64,000 nucleotides of DNA from NCBI GenBank assembly GCA_021810505.1, contig JAJZIR010000006.1, forward strand, positions 1-64,000. Direction: 5' to 3'. Position numbers and translations under genes: made by a program. The notes beneath the pieces were generated by a model. It was not told where the DNA came from. It was given only the letters and a program-made list of their open reading frames with translations, and searched no databases. This DNA is from a bacterium (lineage in GTDB: Bacteria; Deinococcota; Deinococci; Deinococcales; Deinococcaceae). Positions 1 to 10,417 of this stretch are shown in pieces; the first letter of the stretch is position 1; each line of letters starts with the position of its first letter.

Positions 1-178
1 GGTAGGTAGCGGTGACGTGGATGGCGCTTTGGCTGGCGTTGAACTTGGCCACGATGGCTTGCAGGGTCTGGCCCAGGTTACCCCCCAGGCCGTACCAGAA
101 GCTGAGCTGGACCGGGGAGGCGGAAGCCAAACCGGTGGCCAGAATACCTAGGGCGAGCGGAACTCTCCATGTACGCAC
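1..178 (-). CDS. ABC transporter substrate-binding protein, N-terminal fragment (UgpB-like)
   Basis: Partial gene cut by the left window edge; only the first 59 codons are present. It starts at GTG 178, which sits 4-5 nt behind a strong GAGGAGGT ribosome site (about 182-189). The first ~18 residues form a short basic n-region and hydrophobic core ending in ASAS, a Sec-type signal peptide. The mature part begins with VQLSFWYGLGG followed by an amphipathic helix reading AIVAKFNASQ. That pattern is typical of extracellular binding proteins of the UgpB/MalE class that serve glycerol-3-phosphate or sugar ABC importers. It is divergent from the 2-oxo acid dehydrogenase operon. Substrate and permeases lie outside the window, so the exact ligand is unknown. 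Confidence 0.7.
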   Translation of the reverse strand, partial: MRTWRVPLALGILATGLASASPVQLSFWYGLGGNLGQTLQAIVAKFNASQSAIHVTATY

Positions 179-467
179 GTAGACCTCCTCGGCACCGCGG
201 TGCCAGGTTGAGGGAGAGGGTCTGCAGGGGCGCAGCGAGCGCCCGCCGGAGAGGCGGCGGGCTGGGAGCGGAAGCCGCAGCCGAACAGCTGCTTTCCGGA
301 GATCCCACCGGCCTTCCAGCTTGGAATTCCTGCAGCCACCGGACCAGTGAAGCGCCGAGAAGTCAGCGCAGTGTCATGAGCGAACCCGGCAGCGCGCAGC
401 AGAAAACGTGTCAGAATCGGTCTGGCAAGAGTGGACCGGCAGGGCGTCCTGCCGAGGGAGGCGCGAG
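179..467. promoter_or_regulatory. Divergent intergenic region with clustered hairpins
   Basis: This 289-base gap separates the minus-strand binding protein from the bkd operon. It holds a perfect 14-bp palindrome GGCACCGCGGTGCC (191-204) immediately upstream of the minus-strand ribosome site. A 6-bp stem with a 5-nt loop lies at 228-244 (GGGCGC/GCGCCC). A second GC stem follows it (CCCGCC ... GGCGGG, about 242-262). These could be attenuator structures in the leader of the minus-strand gene. I see no convincing -35/-10 pair on either strand. A GTG at 408 is in frame with E1alpha but lacks a ribosome site, so I treat 408-467 as leader. Confidence 0.4.
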
Positions 468-1556
468 TTGTTCAAGACATTCACAGAACGTCCCATCGCT
501 CTGATCGGGGACGACGGAAAGAAGGTGGCCAGGCAGCTCTACCCCTGGCCACCCGAGACCTTGCTGCAGCTGCTCTGGGATATGCTCCGGGCCCGCTTGG
601 TGGATGAACGGCTGGTGACGCTGCTGCGCCAGGGGAAGACCAGTTTCTACGCCCAGAGCAGCGGGATGGAGGCGACCCAGGTAGCCCTGGCCCACGCCAT
701 CCGTATCGGCCACGACTGGGTCTGGCCCTACTACCGAGACCAGGGCCTGGTGCTGACCATGGGCCTGTCGCTGCCCAGGTTCCTAGCCCAGCTGCTGGGG
801 ACCAAGCTGGACTACAGCAAGGGGAGGCAGATGCCCCACCACTTCTCGGCGCCTGAGCTGCGGCTGGTCTCCATCTCCTCCTCCATCGCCAGCGAAGTCC
901 CGCCGGCGACCGGGACGGCCATGGCCCAGAAGTACCTGGGCACCGACGAGATCACCGTCTGCACTTTCGGGGACGGAGCCACCTCCGAGGGGGACTGGCA
1001 CGCCGGCCTCAACATGGCGGCGGTCCAGCAGGCGCCGGTGCTGTTCGTCTGCGAGAACAACCAGTGGGCGGTCAGCGCCGGCCTGCGCACCCAGACCGCC
1101 GCACCCAACCTGGCCATCAAGGCGCAGGGGTACGGGATGCCCGGCTACTACGTCGACGGTCAAGACGTTCTGGCCTGCCTGGCGGTGCTGAGCGAGGCCG
1201 CCGAGCAGGTGCGCAGGGAAGGAAATCCGGTGTTGGTGGAGTGCCTCAGCTACCGCTACGGCACCCACTCCTCGGCCGACGACGACAGCAGCTACCGCAG
1301 CCCGGCCGAAGTGGCCAGCTGGAAGGCCAGGGATCCGATCCAGCGCTTCCAGCGCTTCCTGGAGCGCCAGGGGCTTTTACCCAGCGAGGAAGAGCGCCGG
1401 GCTTTCGCAGCCCAGGTGCAGTCTGAACTGGAAGCCGCCGCCAAGGAGGCGGAGGCCGGCGGCAGCCCAGCGCCGGAGGAGCTGTTCGATGACGTCTACT
1501 CCGACCTGCCCGACCACCTAGCAGTCCAGCGGGCGCTGCTGCTCTCCGAGCGATGA
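468..1556 (+). CDS. bkdAA: Branched-chain 2-oxo acid dehydrogenase E1 component, alpha subunit
   Basis: Thiamine-diphosphate-dependent decarboxylase subunit that, with E1beta, decarboxylates branched 2-oxo acids from Val/Leu/Ile and hands the acyl group to E2 lipoate. I start it at TTG 468 because GAGGGAGG (454-461) lies 6 nt upstream and the product then opens FKTFTERPI, close to the start of Thermus homologues (362 aa). The in-frame GTG at 408 has no ribosome site. The TPP motif runs from GDG (residues 168-170) to NN (197-198). The heterotetramer-type phosphorylation-loop region [14 protein letters not shown] is present. First gene of a four-gene operon; its stop overlaps the E1beta start by 4 bp. 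A pyruvate-type substrate cannot be excluded. Confidence 0.9.
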   Translation: MFKTFTERPIALIGDDGKKVARQLYPWPPETLLQLLWDMLRARLVDERLVTLLRQGKTSFYAQSSGMEATQVALAHAIRIGHDWVWPYYRDQGLVLTMGLSLPRFLAQLLGTKLDYSKGRQMPHHFSAPELRLVSISSSIASEVPPATGTAMAQKYLGTDEITVCTFGDGATSEGDWHAGLNMAAVQQAPVLFVCENNQWAVSAGLRTQTAAPNLAIKAQGYGMPGYYVDGQDVLACLAVLSEAAEQVRREGNPVLVECLSYRYGTHSSADDDSSYRSPAEVASWKARDPIQRFQRFLERQGLLPSEEERRAFAAQVQSELEAAAKEAEAGGSPAPEELFDDVYSDLPDHLAVQRALLLSER

Positions 1557-2524
1557 AACTCAACCTATGCCAGGCGCTGGGCCGGGCCATGCGCGAGGAG
1601 CTGGCCCGCGACGGCCAGGTGGTGGTGCTCGGCGAGGACGTCGGTCGGCGTGGCGGGGTCTTCCTGATCACCGAGGGGTTGCAGGAAGAGTTCGGGGCGC
1701 GGCGAGTGATCGATACCCCGCTCTCCGAAGCCAGCATCGTGGGGGCCGCGGTCGGCATGGCGGTGCGCGGACTCCGGCCGATCGCCGAGATCCAGTTCGC
1801 CGACTACATCTATCCGGGAATCGACCAAATCTTCAGCCAAGTGGCCAAGATCCGCTATCGCTCGGGCGGCCAGTTCTGCGCGCCGCTGGTCATCCGGGCC
1901 CCCTCGGGGGGAGGCGTGCGCGGCGGCCACCACCACTCCCAGAGCCCCGAAGCCATCTTCGCCCACACCCCCGGCCTCAAGGTGGTGATGCCCTCCACCC
2001 CAGCCGACGGGCTGGGCTTGCTCAAGGCCGCGGTGCGTTGCGACGACCCGGTGGTATTCTTCGAGCCCAAGCGGCTCTACCGCGCCTCCAAGGAAGAGGT
2101 CCCGGACGGGGAGCACCTCGTGGAGCTGGGACGCGCAGCGCTGCGCAGGGAGGGCAGCGATCTCAGCCTGATCGGCTACGGCGGGATGATGCCCGAGCTG
2201 ATCAAGGCCGCTGAGGCCCTGGGCGGCCAGGGGGTCTCGGCCGAAGTCTTGGACCTGCGCTCCCTAGTCCCCTGGGACCGGGAGGCGGTCCTGGCCAGCG
2301 CGGCCAAGACCGGCCGCGTCCTGCTGGCCTCGGAGGCGCCCAGGATCGCCAACTTCATGGGCGAGGTGGCCTACGTCGTCCAGGAGGAGCTCTTCGACCA
2401 GCTGCTGGCCCCGGTGCTGCAGGTAGCCGGCTTCGACACCCCCTACCCCTACGCCCAGGAGAAGGAGTACTTTCCCGGGGCCAACCGCGTCCTGAAGGCA
2501 GCCGCTCGGCTGCTCGCCTACTAA
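1553..2524 (+). CDS. bkdAB: Branched-chain 2-oxo acid dehydrogenase E1 component, beta subunit
   Basis: Beta subunit (323 aa) completing the alpha2-beta2 E1 decarboxylase. The N-terminal pyrimidine-binding half carries [20 protein letters not shown], in which the conserved Glu activates ThDP. The segment [26 protein letters not shown] is typical of 2-oxo acid dehydrogenase beta chains, given here in shortened form as HHHSQSPEA. The C-terminal transketolase-type domain includes [12 protein letters not shown]. The start ATG overlaps the alpha-subunit stop as ATGA, so the two subunits are probably made in equal amounts by translational coupling. Length matches the family. Only 3 bp separate its stop from the E2 start. 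Confidence 0.93.
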   Translation: MKLNLCQALGRAMREELARDGQVVVLGEDVGRRGGVFLITEGLQEEFGARRVIDTPLSEASIVGAAVGMAVRGLRPIAEIQFADYIYPGIDQIFSQVAKIRYRSGGQFCAPLVIRAPSGGGVRGGHHHSQSPEAIFAHTPGLKVVMPSTPADGLGLLKAAVRCDDPVVFFEPKRLYRASKEEVPDGEHLVELGRAALRREGSDLSLIGYGGMMPELIKAAEALGGQGVSAEVLDLRSLVPWDREAVLASAAKTGRVLLASEAPRIANFMGEVAYVVQEELFDQLLAPVLQVAGFDTPYPYAQEKEYFPGANRVLKAAARLLAY

Positions 2525-2527
2525 GCC

Positions 2528-3847
<1,320 letters not shown>

Positions 3848-3851
3848 GGGT

Positions 3852-3888
3852 TAGAATCGCTGGGGCTGCTCGCGCAGCCAGGAGGAAC
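3852..3888 (+). promoter_or_regulatory. E2-E3 spacer with TAGAAT element and strong RBS
   Basis: The 42-bp gap between E2 and E3 contains TAGAAT (3852-3857), which resembles the -10 elements seen elsewhere in this window, and an AGGAGG ribosome site 4-5 nt before the E3 ATG. A CTGCTCGCGCAG hairpin lies between them. An internal promoter for E3 is possible, since E3 also serves other complexes. No good -35 is visible. Confidence 0.35.
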
Positions 3889-3889
3889 C

Positions 3890-5284
3890 ATGCCGGAGTA
3901 CGACCTGCTGGTGATCGGAGCGGGACCGGGGGGCTACCACGCCGCCATCCGGGCCGCTCAGCTCGGACTCAAAACAGCCGTCGCCGAGATGGGAGAGGTC
4001 GGCGGCGTCTGCCTGAACATCGGGTGCATCCCCACCAAGGCCCTGCTGCACGCTGGAGACCAGCTGCACGACGCCCGGGCGGCAGCCAGCTTCGGCCTGC
4101 ACTACCCGGAGCCCAAAGTGGAGATCTCCGAACTGAACCGCTGGAAGGACGGGGTGGTGAAAAAGCTGACCGGCGGGGTGGGCACCTTGCTCAAGGCCAA
4201 CCGGATCGACCTCTACCGAGGCGCCGCCCACTTCCTGGACCCCCACACCGTCGCGGTCGGGGAAACCAAGGTCAGCGCCCAGCACATCATCGTGGCGGTG
4301 GGTTCCGAGCCGGCCACCCTCGCCGGCTTCGAGGTCGACGGCCAGCAGGTGGTCGACTCGACCGGGGCTCTGCAGCTGCCAGACCCCCTACCCAAGCGGC
4401 TGCTGGCCATCGGCGGCGGCGCCATCGGGCTGGAGTTCGCCCACATCTACAACAACTTGGGCTGCGAGGTGACGGTGATCGAATACACCGATCAGATCGT
4501 CCCCGGCGCGGATCAGGACGCCAGCAAGGCGCTGGCCAAGGCGCTCTCCCAGCGCGGCATCACCATCTCGACCGGCACTAAGGCGACGGGGCTCAGCCGC
4601 TCGGGAGGGGCGCTCACGGTCACCCTGGAAGCAGCGGCGGGCGGCCAGGCCAGGCAGCAGAGCTTCGACCGGGTCTTGGTGGCGGTAGGGCGCAAGCCGC
4701 GCAGCCATACCCTCAATCTGGCCGAGGTGGGCGTCACGGTGGACGCCCGCGGCTTCATCCCGACCGACGACCGGATGCGGACCAACGTCCCGCACATCTA
4801 CGCCATCGGCGACGTCGCCGGAGCCCCGCTGCTGGCCCACAAGGCCATGAAAGAAGGGCTGGTCGCCGCCGAGGTGATCGCCGGCAAGGCCAGCTCTATG
4901 GATGCGGTGGCGATCCCGAACGTGGTCTACACCACCCCGGAGCTGGCCACGGTGGGGCTCAGCGAGGCGGAGGCGAAGGCGCGGGGCTATTCGGTCAAGA
5001 TCGGCAGCTTCCCGCTCTCGGCCTCCGGGCGGGCTATGACCCTGAACGACACCGAAGGGATGGTCAAGATGGTCTCTGACGCCGAGACCGACCTGCTGCT
5101 CGGCGTCCACATCGTGGCGCCGCACGGCAGCGACCTGCTGGGAGAAGCCAGCTTGGCCCTGGAGATGGCCGCGACCGTACGCGACATAGCTCTGACCATC
5201 CACGCGCACCCCACCTTGTCGGAGACCCTGCTGGAAGCGGCAGAGAACGTCCACCGCCAGGCCATCCACATCGTCAACCGCTGA
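3890..5284 (+). CDS. lpdA: Dihydrolipoyl dehydrogenase (E3)
   Basis: FAD-dependent disulfide oxidoreductase, 464 aa, that reoxidises dihydrolipoamide of E2 with NAD+. The N-terminal FAD motif is GAGPGG (residues 10-15). The redox disulfide is Cys41/Cys46 in [13 protein letters not shown]. The NAD-binding motif is [11 protein letters not shown] near residue 168. The second FAD motif is YAIGDVAG. The C-terminal interface domain supplies the catalytic dyad His440/Glu445 in HAHPTLSE. All key residues are present and the length is standard. It is the last gene of the bkd operon, separated by a 42-bp spacer with its own ribosome site. The convergent pilT gene begins 10 bp downstream on the other strand. 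Confidence 0.95.
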   Translation: MPEYDLLVIGAGPGGYHAAIRAAQLGLKTAVAEMGEVGGVCLNIGCIPTKALLHAGDQLHDARAAASFGLHYPEPKVEISELNRWKDGVVKKLTGGVGTLLKANRIDLYRGAAHFLDPHTVAVGETKVSAQHIIVAVGSEPATLAGFEVDGQQVVDSTGALQLPDPLPKRLLAIGGGAIGLEFAHIYNNLGCEVTVIEYTDQIVPGADQDASKALAKALSQRGITISTGTKATGLSRSGGALTVTLEAAAGGQARQQSFDRVLVAVGRKPRSHTLNLAEVGVTVDARGFIPTDDRMRTNVPHIYAIGDVAGAPLLAHKAMKEGLVAAEVIAGKASSMDAVAIPNVVYTTPELATVGLSEAEAKARGYSVKIGSFPLSASGRAMTLNDTEGMVKMVSDAETDLLLGVHIVAPHGSDLLGEASLALEMAATVRDIALTIHAHPTLSETLLEAAENVHRQAIHIVNR

Positions 5285-5293
5285 GCCGTTCGC

Positions 5294-6463
5294 TCACTTG
5301 CGGCCGAAGTTTCCGCCAGAACCGGGCGCAGAGGTCTGGGGGGGCTGGGTTCCCGGCCGGGGGGACTGGGGGAGCTGGGGCTGGTCCTGCGAGCTGAGCC
5401 TGGCAAATTCCTTGGGATCGACCGAGCGGGACAGGGCGGTGTCGTAGCTGATGAGCCGCCTGCGGTACAGCGATGCCAGGTGCGAGTCCATAGTGATCAT
5501 GCCGTACTGAGCCCCCATCTGGATCTGGCTGACGATCTGGAAAGACTTGTTCTCGCGGATCAGGGCGCGCACCGCCGGCGTGGCGACCATGATCTCGTGG
5601 GCCATAATCCGGCCACCACCCGCGGCCAAGGGGAGCAGCTGTTGGGTGAGCACCGCCACGATATTGTTGGCCAGCTGGACCCGGATCTGCTCCTGCTGCT
5701 CTTCGGGAAAGACGTCGACGATGCGGTCGATCGACTCGGCGGCGCTGTTGGTGTGCAGCGTGCCCATCACCAAGTGGCCGGTCTCGGCTGCGGTGACCGC
5801 GGCCTTGATGGTGTCGAAATCGCGCATCTCGCCGACCAGGATCACGTCCGGAGCCTGGCGCAGCACCGCCCGAAGCGCCCGCTGGAAGTCCAGCGTGTCC
5901 GCGCCGACCTCCCGCTGGTTGACGATGCTCTGCTTGTGCTCGTGCATGAACTCGATCGGATCCTCGATGGTCACGATATGGCGGCGCTTGTTCACGTTGA
6001 TGTAGTCGATCATCGCTGCCAGGGTGGTCGACTTACCCGACCCGGTGGGGCCGGTGAGCAGCACCAAACCCCTGGGGTTGTCAGCAATCTCTTTGACCAC
6101 TGGTGGCAGGCCCAGATCGTCCAAGGTCTTCACCGCCATCGGGATGGTGCGCATGACCCCAGCCACCGCCCCGCGCTGCATGAAGACATTGACCCGAAAG
6201 CGCAGCTGGCCCGGTAGGGAGAAGGAGAAGTCGAGCTCGCGCACCTCCTCGAAAGTCCGCTGCTGGCGTTCGTTCATCATGCTGTACATCAGCTGGCGGG
6301 TGTGGACCGGGGTCAGCACCGGGAAGTCCGAAGTGACGAAGTCGCCGTTGACCTTGAACTGCGGCGGGAGATCGGTGGTCAGGATAATGTCCGAAGCGCC
6401 CCTATCGAAGGAGAACCTGAGGATGTCGCTGATGTCGATCTGCTTGCTTCCCATGGGCTGCAT
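5294..6463 (-). CDS. pilT: Type IV pilus retraction ATPase PilT
   Basis: Hexameric cytoplasmic ATPase that powers pilus retraction for twitching motility and DNA uptake. The 389-aa product has the N-terminal PAS-like domain with GASDIILTTDLPP, Walker A GPTGSGKS (138-145), a Walker B region DVILVGEMRD and the His box GTLHTNSAAESIDR. The PilT-specific helix TPAVRALIREN near the end separates it from PilB. The C-terminal ~30 residues are Pro/Gln/Ser-rich and probably disordered. ATG 6463 follows GGAGG at short spacing; ATG 6454 is the alternative. pilT lies 28 bp downstream of pilF on the same strand and may be cotranscribed. Confidence 0.94.
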   Translation of the reverse strand: MQPMGSKQIDISDILRFSFDRGASDIILTTDLPPQFKVNGDFVTSDFPVLTPVHTRQLMYSMMNERQQRTFEEVRELDFSFSLPGQLRFRVNVFMQRGAVAGVMRTIPMAVKTLDDLGLPPVVKEIADNPRGLVLLTGPTGSGKSTTLAAMIDYINVNKRRHIVTIEDPIEFMHEHKQSIVNQREVGADTLDFQRALRAVLRQAPDVILVGEMRDFDTIKAAVTAAETGHLVMGTLHTNSAAESIDRIVDVFPEEQQEQIRVQLANNIVAVLTQQLLPLAAGGGRIMAHEIMVATPAVRALIRENKSFQIVSQIQMGAQYGMITMDSHLASLYRRRLISYDTALSRSVDPKEFARLSSQDQPQLPQSPRPGTQPPQTSAPGSGGNFGRK

Positions 6464-6491
6464 GTCGCCTCCACGCTGATCAAGCCAGCGC

Positions 6492-9152
6492 TCAGTTGGC
6501 CGTCGATCCGAGGATCTCCTCTAAGGTGGTCAGGCCGGCCATGGCCTTCATCAGGCCGTCCTGCCTCAGGCTGCGCAGGCCGCTCTGGCTGGTAGCCAGG
6601 TCGCGGATGGCCTCGGTTCCTTGACCCAGGGCCACCGCCTTGCGCAGCTCGTCGTCGATGACCAACAGCTCGTGGATAGCCATGCGCCCCCGGTAACCAG
6701 TCCCGTTGCAGCGCTCGCAGCCGTGGCCGCGGTATAGCTTGGCCCCGACCAAGTCGGAGGGCTGGATGCCCAGGCGCCGCATCACCTCCGGGTCGGCCTT
6801 GGCCTCGACCCGGCAGTTCAGGCAGACCCGGCGCACCAACCGCTGCGCCAACACGCCGATCAGGGCGGCCGAGATGTTGAAGAATTCCACGCCCATCTCG
6901 GCTAAGCGGGTGATCGCGCCCACCGAGTCGTTGGTGTGCAGCGTGGCGATGACCAGGTGGCCGGTCAGAGCGGCCTCGGCGGCGATCTTGGCGGTCTCGG
7001 TGTCGCGCACCTCGCCGACCATGATGATGTCCGGATCTTGGCGCAGGAAGGCCCTGAGCGCCCGGGCGAAAGTCAGGCCAGCCTGCGGGTTGACCTGGGT
7101 CTGGTTGATCCCCGAGATCTCGTACTCGACCGGGTCCTCGATGGTGGTGGTGTTCTTCTCCGGCCTGGCGATGCGCTTGAGGAGGCTGAAGGTGGTGAAG
7201 GACTTACCCGAACCGGTAGGGCCGGTGATCAGGAAGATCCCGTAGGGCTTCTCGATCAGGTCCTTGAAGCGGGAGAAGTTGTAGCTGCTGAAACCCAGGT
7301 CCTCGATCTCGGGGATGTTCGCGGCCTTCTGCAGCAGGCGCATGACCACCTTCTCGCCGTAGACGGTCGGAAGGGTGGAGAGGCGCAGGTCGATGTCGAT
7401 ATTCCCCTTCTTGAAGCGGACCCTGCCGTCCTGAGGGAGGCGCCGCTCGGCGATGTCCAGGTTCCCTAAGATCTTGATCCGGGCGACCACGCTGGGGGCA
7501 GACACCTTGGGGAGGTCTAGGTAATCCCGCAGGGCGCCGTCGACCCGCAGGCGAACCCGCAGGCGGTCCTCGGTGGGCTCGATGTGGATGTCGCTGGCCT
7601 CGGCCAACACCGCCTCGCGGATGACGTTGTCGACCACCCGGACCACGGCGTTGTCGTCGAGGTTGTCCAGCGGCACCGCCTCGGCTTCCCGGCGAGACTG
7701 CGCCAGCTCGCGGTTGAGGGCCTGGACGTCGCTGCCCCCGTAGACCCGCTCAATTGCCTTCTGAATCTCGCGCTCGGAGCCGACCGCCGGGATGATCTCG
7801 CGGCCAGTTACCAGCTTGAGGTCGTCGAGGGCGAAGACGTTGCGGGGATCCTTCATCACCACCACCAGGGCCTGACCCTCCAAGTGGTGGGGGACGACCT
7901 GGTAGCGCCGAGCAGCCGCCTCGGGGATGAGCAGGGCGATGCGGGACTCCGCCGGCCGGTCAGCCAGGCTGATGTGCTCGTAGCCGAGCTGGACGGCCAG
8001 CGACTGCGCCAACATCTCCGGCTTGATCTGGCCGGACTGGACCAGGGTGTCCTCTAAGCGGCCGCCACCGGCGCGCTGCTTGGCCATGGCCCGCTCGACG
8101 TCCTCGCGGCTCACGAAGCCCAGTTCCACCAGCACCTCGCCGAGCGGCTTAGATTTCAGCTCCCTGCGCTGCTCCTGCAAAGCATCGCGCAGCTGCTCCT
8201 TGGCCAGCGCGCCCTCGGAGATGAGCACCTCGCCGATCCGCTCCCGTTCGGGGTAACAGCGCTCGATCAGCCCGCTCACCTCGGCGGGGAGCGAGAGCGC
8301 CAAACGGACCGGGCGGGCAGCGCTGGCCTGGATATCGGACCGGTTCCTCGGCTCGCTGGTCACCACCAGCAGGCTGTCCCCCTCGTCCTCGATCGGGACC
8401 GCCTGCAACCGCAGGACATCGGACCTCAGCAGGGAGGCCAAAGCTGAATCGGGAGGGCGGAAAGTCTCCAGGCTGCGCAGGAAAGGAACCCCTAGCTGTT
8501 CGGCCAGCGCTTCGAAGAGCTGCTCCTCGCTGAGAGCGCCCAGGCCGACTAAGATCTTGCCCAGGGGGTCGCCGCTCTGCAGCTGCAGGTTGATGGCGGT
8601 ATCCAGCTGGGCCTGGGTGATGATGGAGCGCCGCAGCAGCCGCTGACCGATCGGCTCGAGCTGCTCGTCCACCCACTGCTCCAGGTGGGGGACGAGCAGC
8701 TCGAGCTCCGGATAGTTGCGGGCTAGAGCCCAATCGAACTGGTTGCGCAGGACCTGGTAAGGCTCCACCCGCAAACCGCTGAGGTCCTCGATCAGCTCGG
8801 CGGCCACGCTGTTCATAGGATCGACGAAGGCGACCCTGAGCAGCTGCTGGGCAGCATCGATACCGAAAGGGATGGCCTGGTATTCCTGGGCGGTCTGGGC
8901 CGGAACTTGGGCCAGGGCCTCGGCCGGGATATCAACCACCGCCAAGTTCACCAGAGGGATTCCGATAGCCTCCTCGATCACCTGGGTGATCCGGCGCTCG
9001 GTAACCAAGCCCTCCTCGATCAGGACGTCGCGCAGGCGCCCCCCGCGCTCCTGGTAGAGAGCCAAGGCGCGCTGCAGGTCGTCGTCGCGCAGGTAACCCC
9101 GCTCCAACAGGATGGCGCCCAGGCGGCGGTCCCCTAAGGCCAGAGCGATCAA
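6492..9152 (-). CDS. pilF: Type IV pilus assembly / DNA uptake ATPase PilF (PilB family)
   Basis: Assembly ATPase that drives pilus extension and, in Thermus, natural transformation. I place the start at TTG 9152: AGGAGG precedes it by 5 nt, TTGA overlaps the stop of the upstream HAD gene, and the product is 886 aa, close to Thermus PilF (889 aa). An upstream extension to 9320 only reads antisense into the HAD gene. Three GSPII/MshEN-type repeats fill the N-terminal ~520 residues; repeats of this class can bind cyclic di-GMP. The C-terminal ATPase has Walker A GPTGSGKSF, Asp/His boxes and a tetracysteine zinc site (CLNC ... CERC). Three repeats instead of one is a Deinococcota trait. Confidence 0.93.
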   Translation of the reverse strand: MIALALGDRRLGAILLERGYLRDDDLQRALALYQERGGRLRDVLIEEGLVTERRITQVIEEAIGIPLVNLAVVDIPAEALAQVPAQTAQEYQAIPFGIDAAQQLLRVAFVDPMNSVAAELIEDLSGLRVEPYQVLRNQFDWALARNYPELELLVPHLEQWVDEQLEPIGQRLLRRSIITQAQLDTAINLQLQSGDPLGKILVGLGALSEEQLFEALAEQLGVPFLRSLETFRPPDSALASLLRSDVLRLQAVPIEDEGDSLLVVTSEPRNRSDIQASAARPVRLALSLPAEVSGLIERCYPERERIGEVLISEGALAKEQLRDALQEQRRELKSKPLGEVLVELGFVSREDVERAMAKQRAGGGRLEDTLVQSGQIKPEMLAQSLAVQLGYEHISLADRPAESRIALLIPEAAARRYQVVPHHLEGQALVVVMKDPRNVFALDDLKLVTGREIIPAVGSEREIQKAIERVYGGSDVQALNRELAQSRREAEAVPLDNLDDNAVVRVVDNVIREAVLAEASDIHIEPTEDRLRVRLRVDGALRDYLDLPKVSAPSVVARIKILGNLDIAERRLPQDGRVRFKKGNIDIDLRLSTLPTVYGEKVVMRLLQKAANIPEIEDLGFSSYNFSRFKDLIEKPYGIFLITGPTGSGKSFTTFSLLKRIARPEKNTTTIEDPVEYEISGINQTQVNPQAGLTFARALRAFLRQDPDIIMVGEVRDTETAKIAAEAALTGHLVIATLHTNDSVGAITRLAEMGVEFFNISAALIGVLAQRLVRRVCLNCRVEAKADPEVMRRLGIQPSDLVGAKLYRGHGCERCNGTGYRGRMAIHELLVIDDELRKAVALGQGTEAIRDLATSQSGLRSLRQDGLMKAMAGLTTLEEILGSTAN

Positions 9153-9670
9153 CTGGGCCTCCTGGGCCAGAGGTCGCCCAGGATACGCCGCTCCAAGGAG
9201 CGGGCCAACCGGGTGTGCGCGGGGGCCCGCTCCGAGATAGCCTTGACCAGGAAGGTGTGGCAACCGATCATATTGCCCCCTAGGATATCGGTGAACAGCT
9301 GGTCGCCGGCGATCCCGCACTGGCGGGCAGGCAGCCGCAAGCGCTTCAGGCTGAGCAGGAAGGCGAAAGGGAGCGGCTTGCCTGCCAGAGCCACTCCCTC
9401 ACATTGTAGGCGCTCAGACCAGATCCTGACCCGCAGCGGCTTGGCGTTGCTCAGCAGGAACAGCGCGACGCCCGCCCGCTGCAGGTCGGCTCCCCAGAGG
9501 GGGAGTTTGGGATCGTGCTCCAGCGAGCCGTGGGCGACCAGGGTGTTGTCCAAGTCGAGAAGCAGTCCTCTCAAGCCCAGCCGCAGGAGCAGAGGGGGTG
9601 TCAGGTCGGTGACCTGTTCCACGACGGTGTCCGGCCGGAGCAGGCCGCGCAGGCGGCCCCCGATGCTCAC
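9149..9670 (-). CDS. YqeG-type HAD superfamily phosphatase
   Basis: A 173-aa HAD hydrolase with motif I DLDNTLVAHG, motif II LFLLSNAK and a motif III/IV region GKPLPFAF ... GDQLFTDILGGN. This order and length match the YqeG/HAD-IIIA family, whose physiological substrate is not settled; phosphatidylglycerophosphate phosphatase activity is known for relatives. The start is GTG 9670, overlapping the pgeF stop as GTGA. Longer frames upstream only read antisense pgeF. Its own stop overlaps the pilF TTG start by 4 bp, so pgeF, this gene and pilF should be translated as a coupled unit. A functional link to pili is not evident. Confidence 0.85.
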   Translation of the reverse strand: MSIGGRLRGLLRPDTVVEQVTDLTPPLLLRLGLRGLLLDLDNTLVAHGSLEHDPKLPLWGADLQRAGVALFLLSNAKPLRVRIWSERLQCEGVALAGKPLPFAFLLSLKRLRLPARQCGIAGDQLFTDILGGNMIGCHTFLVKAISERAPAHTRLARSLERRILGDLWPRRPS

Positions 9671-10371
9671 TGCGCGATCACCGCCCACATCCGGCCGGTC
9701 TTCCCGTGGTCGCGGCGGTAGGAGTAGAACAGCTCCGAGGTGGTGCAGCGGCGCAGGTGCAAGACCCGGTCCCGCCGGACACCCCCAGCTAAAAGTTGCT
9801 CGGAAATAGCGCCGCGCAAGTCGAGGTGCACCCCACCCCCGCAGCGCAGGAGGTAGCGGCCGAGGCCGGCCCCCGAGAAGGCCGAGGCGACCTCGGGTCC
9901 CACCGGATAGCGCTCGGCGCTGATCCCCGGCCCGACCAAGGCGGAGATACTGTCGGGCGCAGCTCCCAATCGCCCCATGGCGGCCAGGGCAGCCGGCACC
10001 ACCCCGGCCAGGGTCCCGCGCCAGCCAGCGTGGACGGCCGCGATCACGCCGGCTCGGCAGTCCTCGAGCAGGACGGGATAGCAATCGGCCGTGGCGATCA
10101 CCAAGCCCAGACCGCGCTCGGCGCTGACCAGCGCGTCCCCTCGCTGCAGGCCCGGTCGGGCTAGGCAGACGGCGGCGGAGTGAAGCTGGTGCAACCGGGC
10201 CAGCGGGCCCTGAAAACCTAGCTGGCTCAGCGCCGAGCGGCGGTTCTCCGCCACGATCTCTGGATCGTCCTCGCGGTCATCTAGGTTCAGGCCGGTGAAG
10301 GGGCCCAACGAACGGCCGCCCGAGCGGGTGCTGAAACCGTGGAGCGCGCGCAAGTCCCCCTGGAGCCACAC
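9667..10371 (-). CDS. pgeF: Purine nucleoside phosphorylase / laccase-domain protein (YfiH/PgeF family)
   Basis: A 234-aa member of the multicopper-laccase-domain family now known for zinc-dependent purine nucleoside phosphorylase/adenosine deaminase activity and for removing misincorporated amino acids from UDP-MurNAc. The conserved metal-site motifs are present: HQLHSAAV, TADCYPVLL and VHAGWRGTLAG, plus GPGISAERYPVGPEV. The start is GTG 10371, only 5 nt downstream of a TACACT element (10377-10382, minus), so the message is probably leaderless. It is first in the pgeF-HAD-pilF operon and divergent from fabI. Confidence 0.88.
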   Translation of the reverse strand: MWLQGDLRALHGFSTRSGGRSLGPFTGLNLDDREDDPEIVAENRRSALSQLGFQGPLARLHQLHSAAVCLARPGLQRGDALVSAERGLGLVIATADCYPVLLEDCRAGVIAAVHAGWRGTLAGVVPAALAAMGRLGAAPDSISALVGPGISAERYPVGPEVASAFSGAGLGRYLLRCGGGVHLDLRGAISEQLLAGGVRRDRVLHLRRCTTSELFYSYRRDHGKTGRMWAVIAQ

Positions 10372-10417
10372 CGGCTAGTGTACCGCGGCCGCGGGGGCAA
10401 GCGTGGTAGCGTGAGGC
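10372..10417. promoter_or_regulatory. Divergent leaderless promoters for pgeF and fabI
   Basis: Only 46 bp separate the two divergent starts. On the minus strand TACACT (10377-10382) lies 5 nt before the pgeF GTG; on the plus strand TAGCGT (10407-10412) lies 5 nt before the fabI ATG. Neither gene has a convincing Shine-Dalgarno sequence. Both fit the TANNNT-start arrangement of leaderless Deinococcus transcripts. Confidence 0.6.

Noticed and set aside
408-467. N-terminal extension of E1alpha from GTG 408
   Set aside because: No ribosome site, no similarity to the usual E1alpha start, and a strong GAGGGAGG sits before TTG 468.
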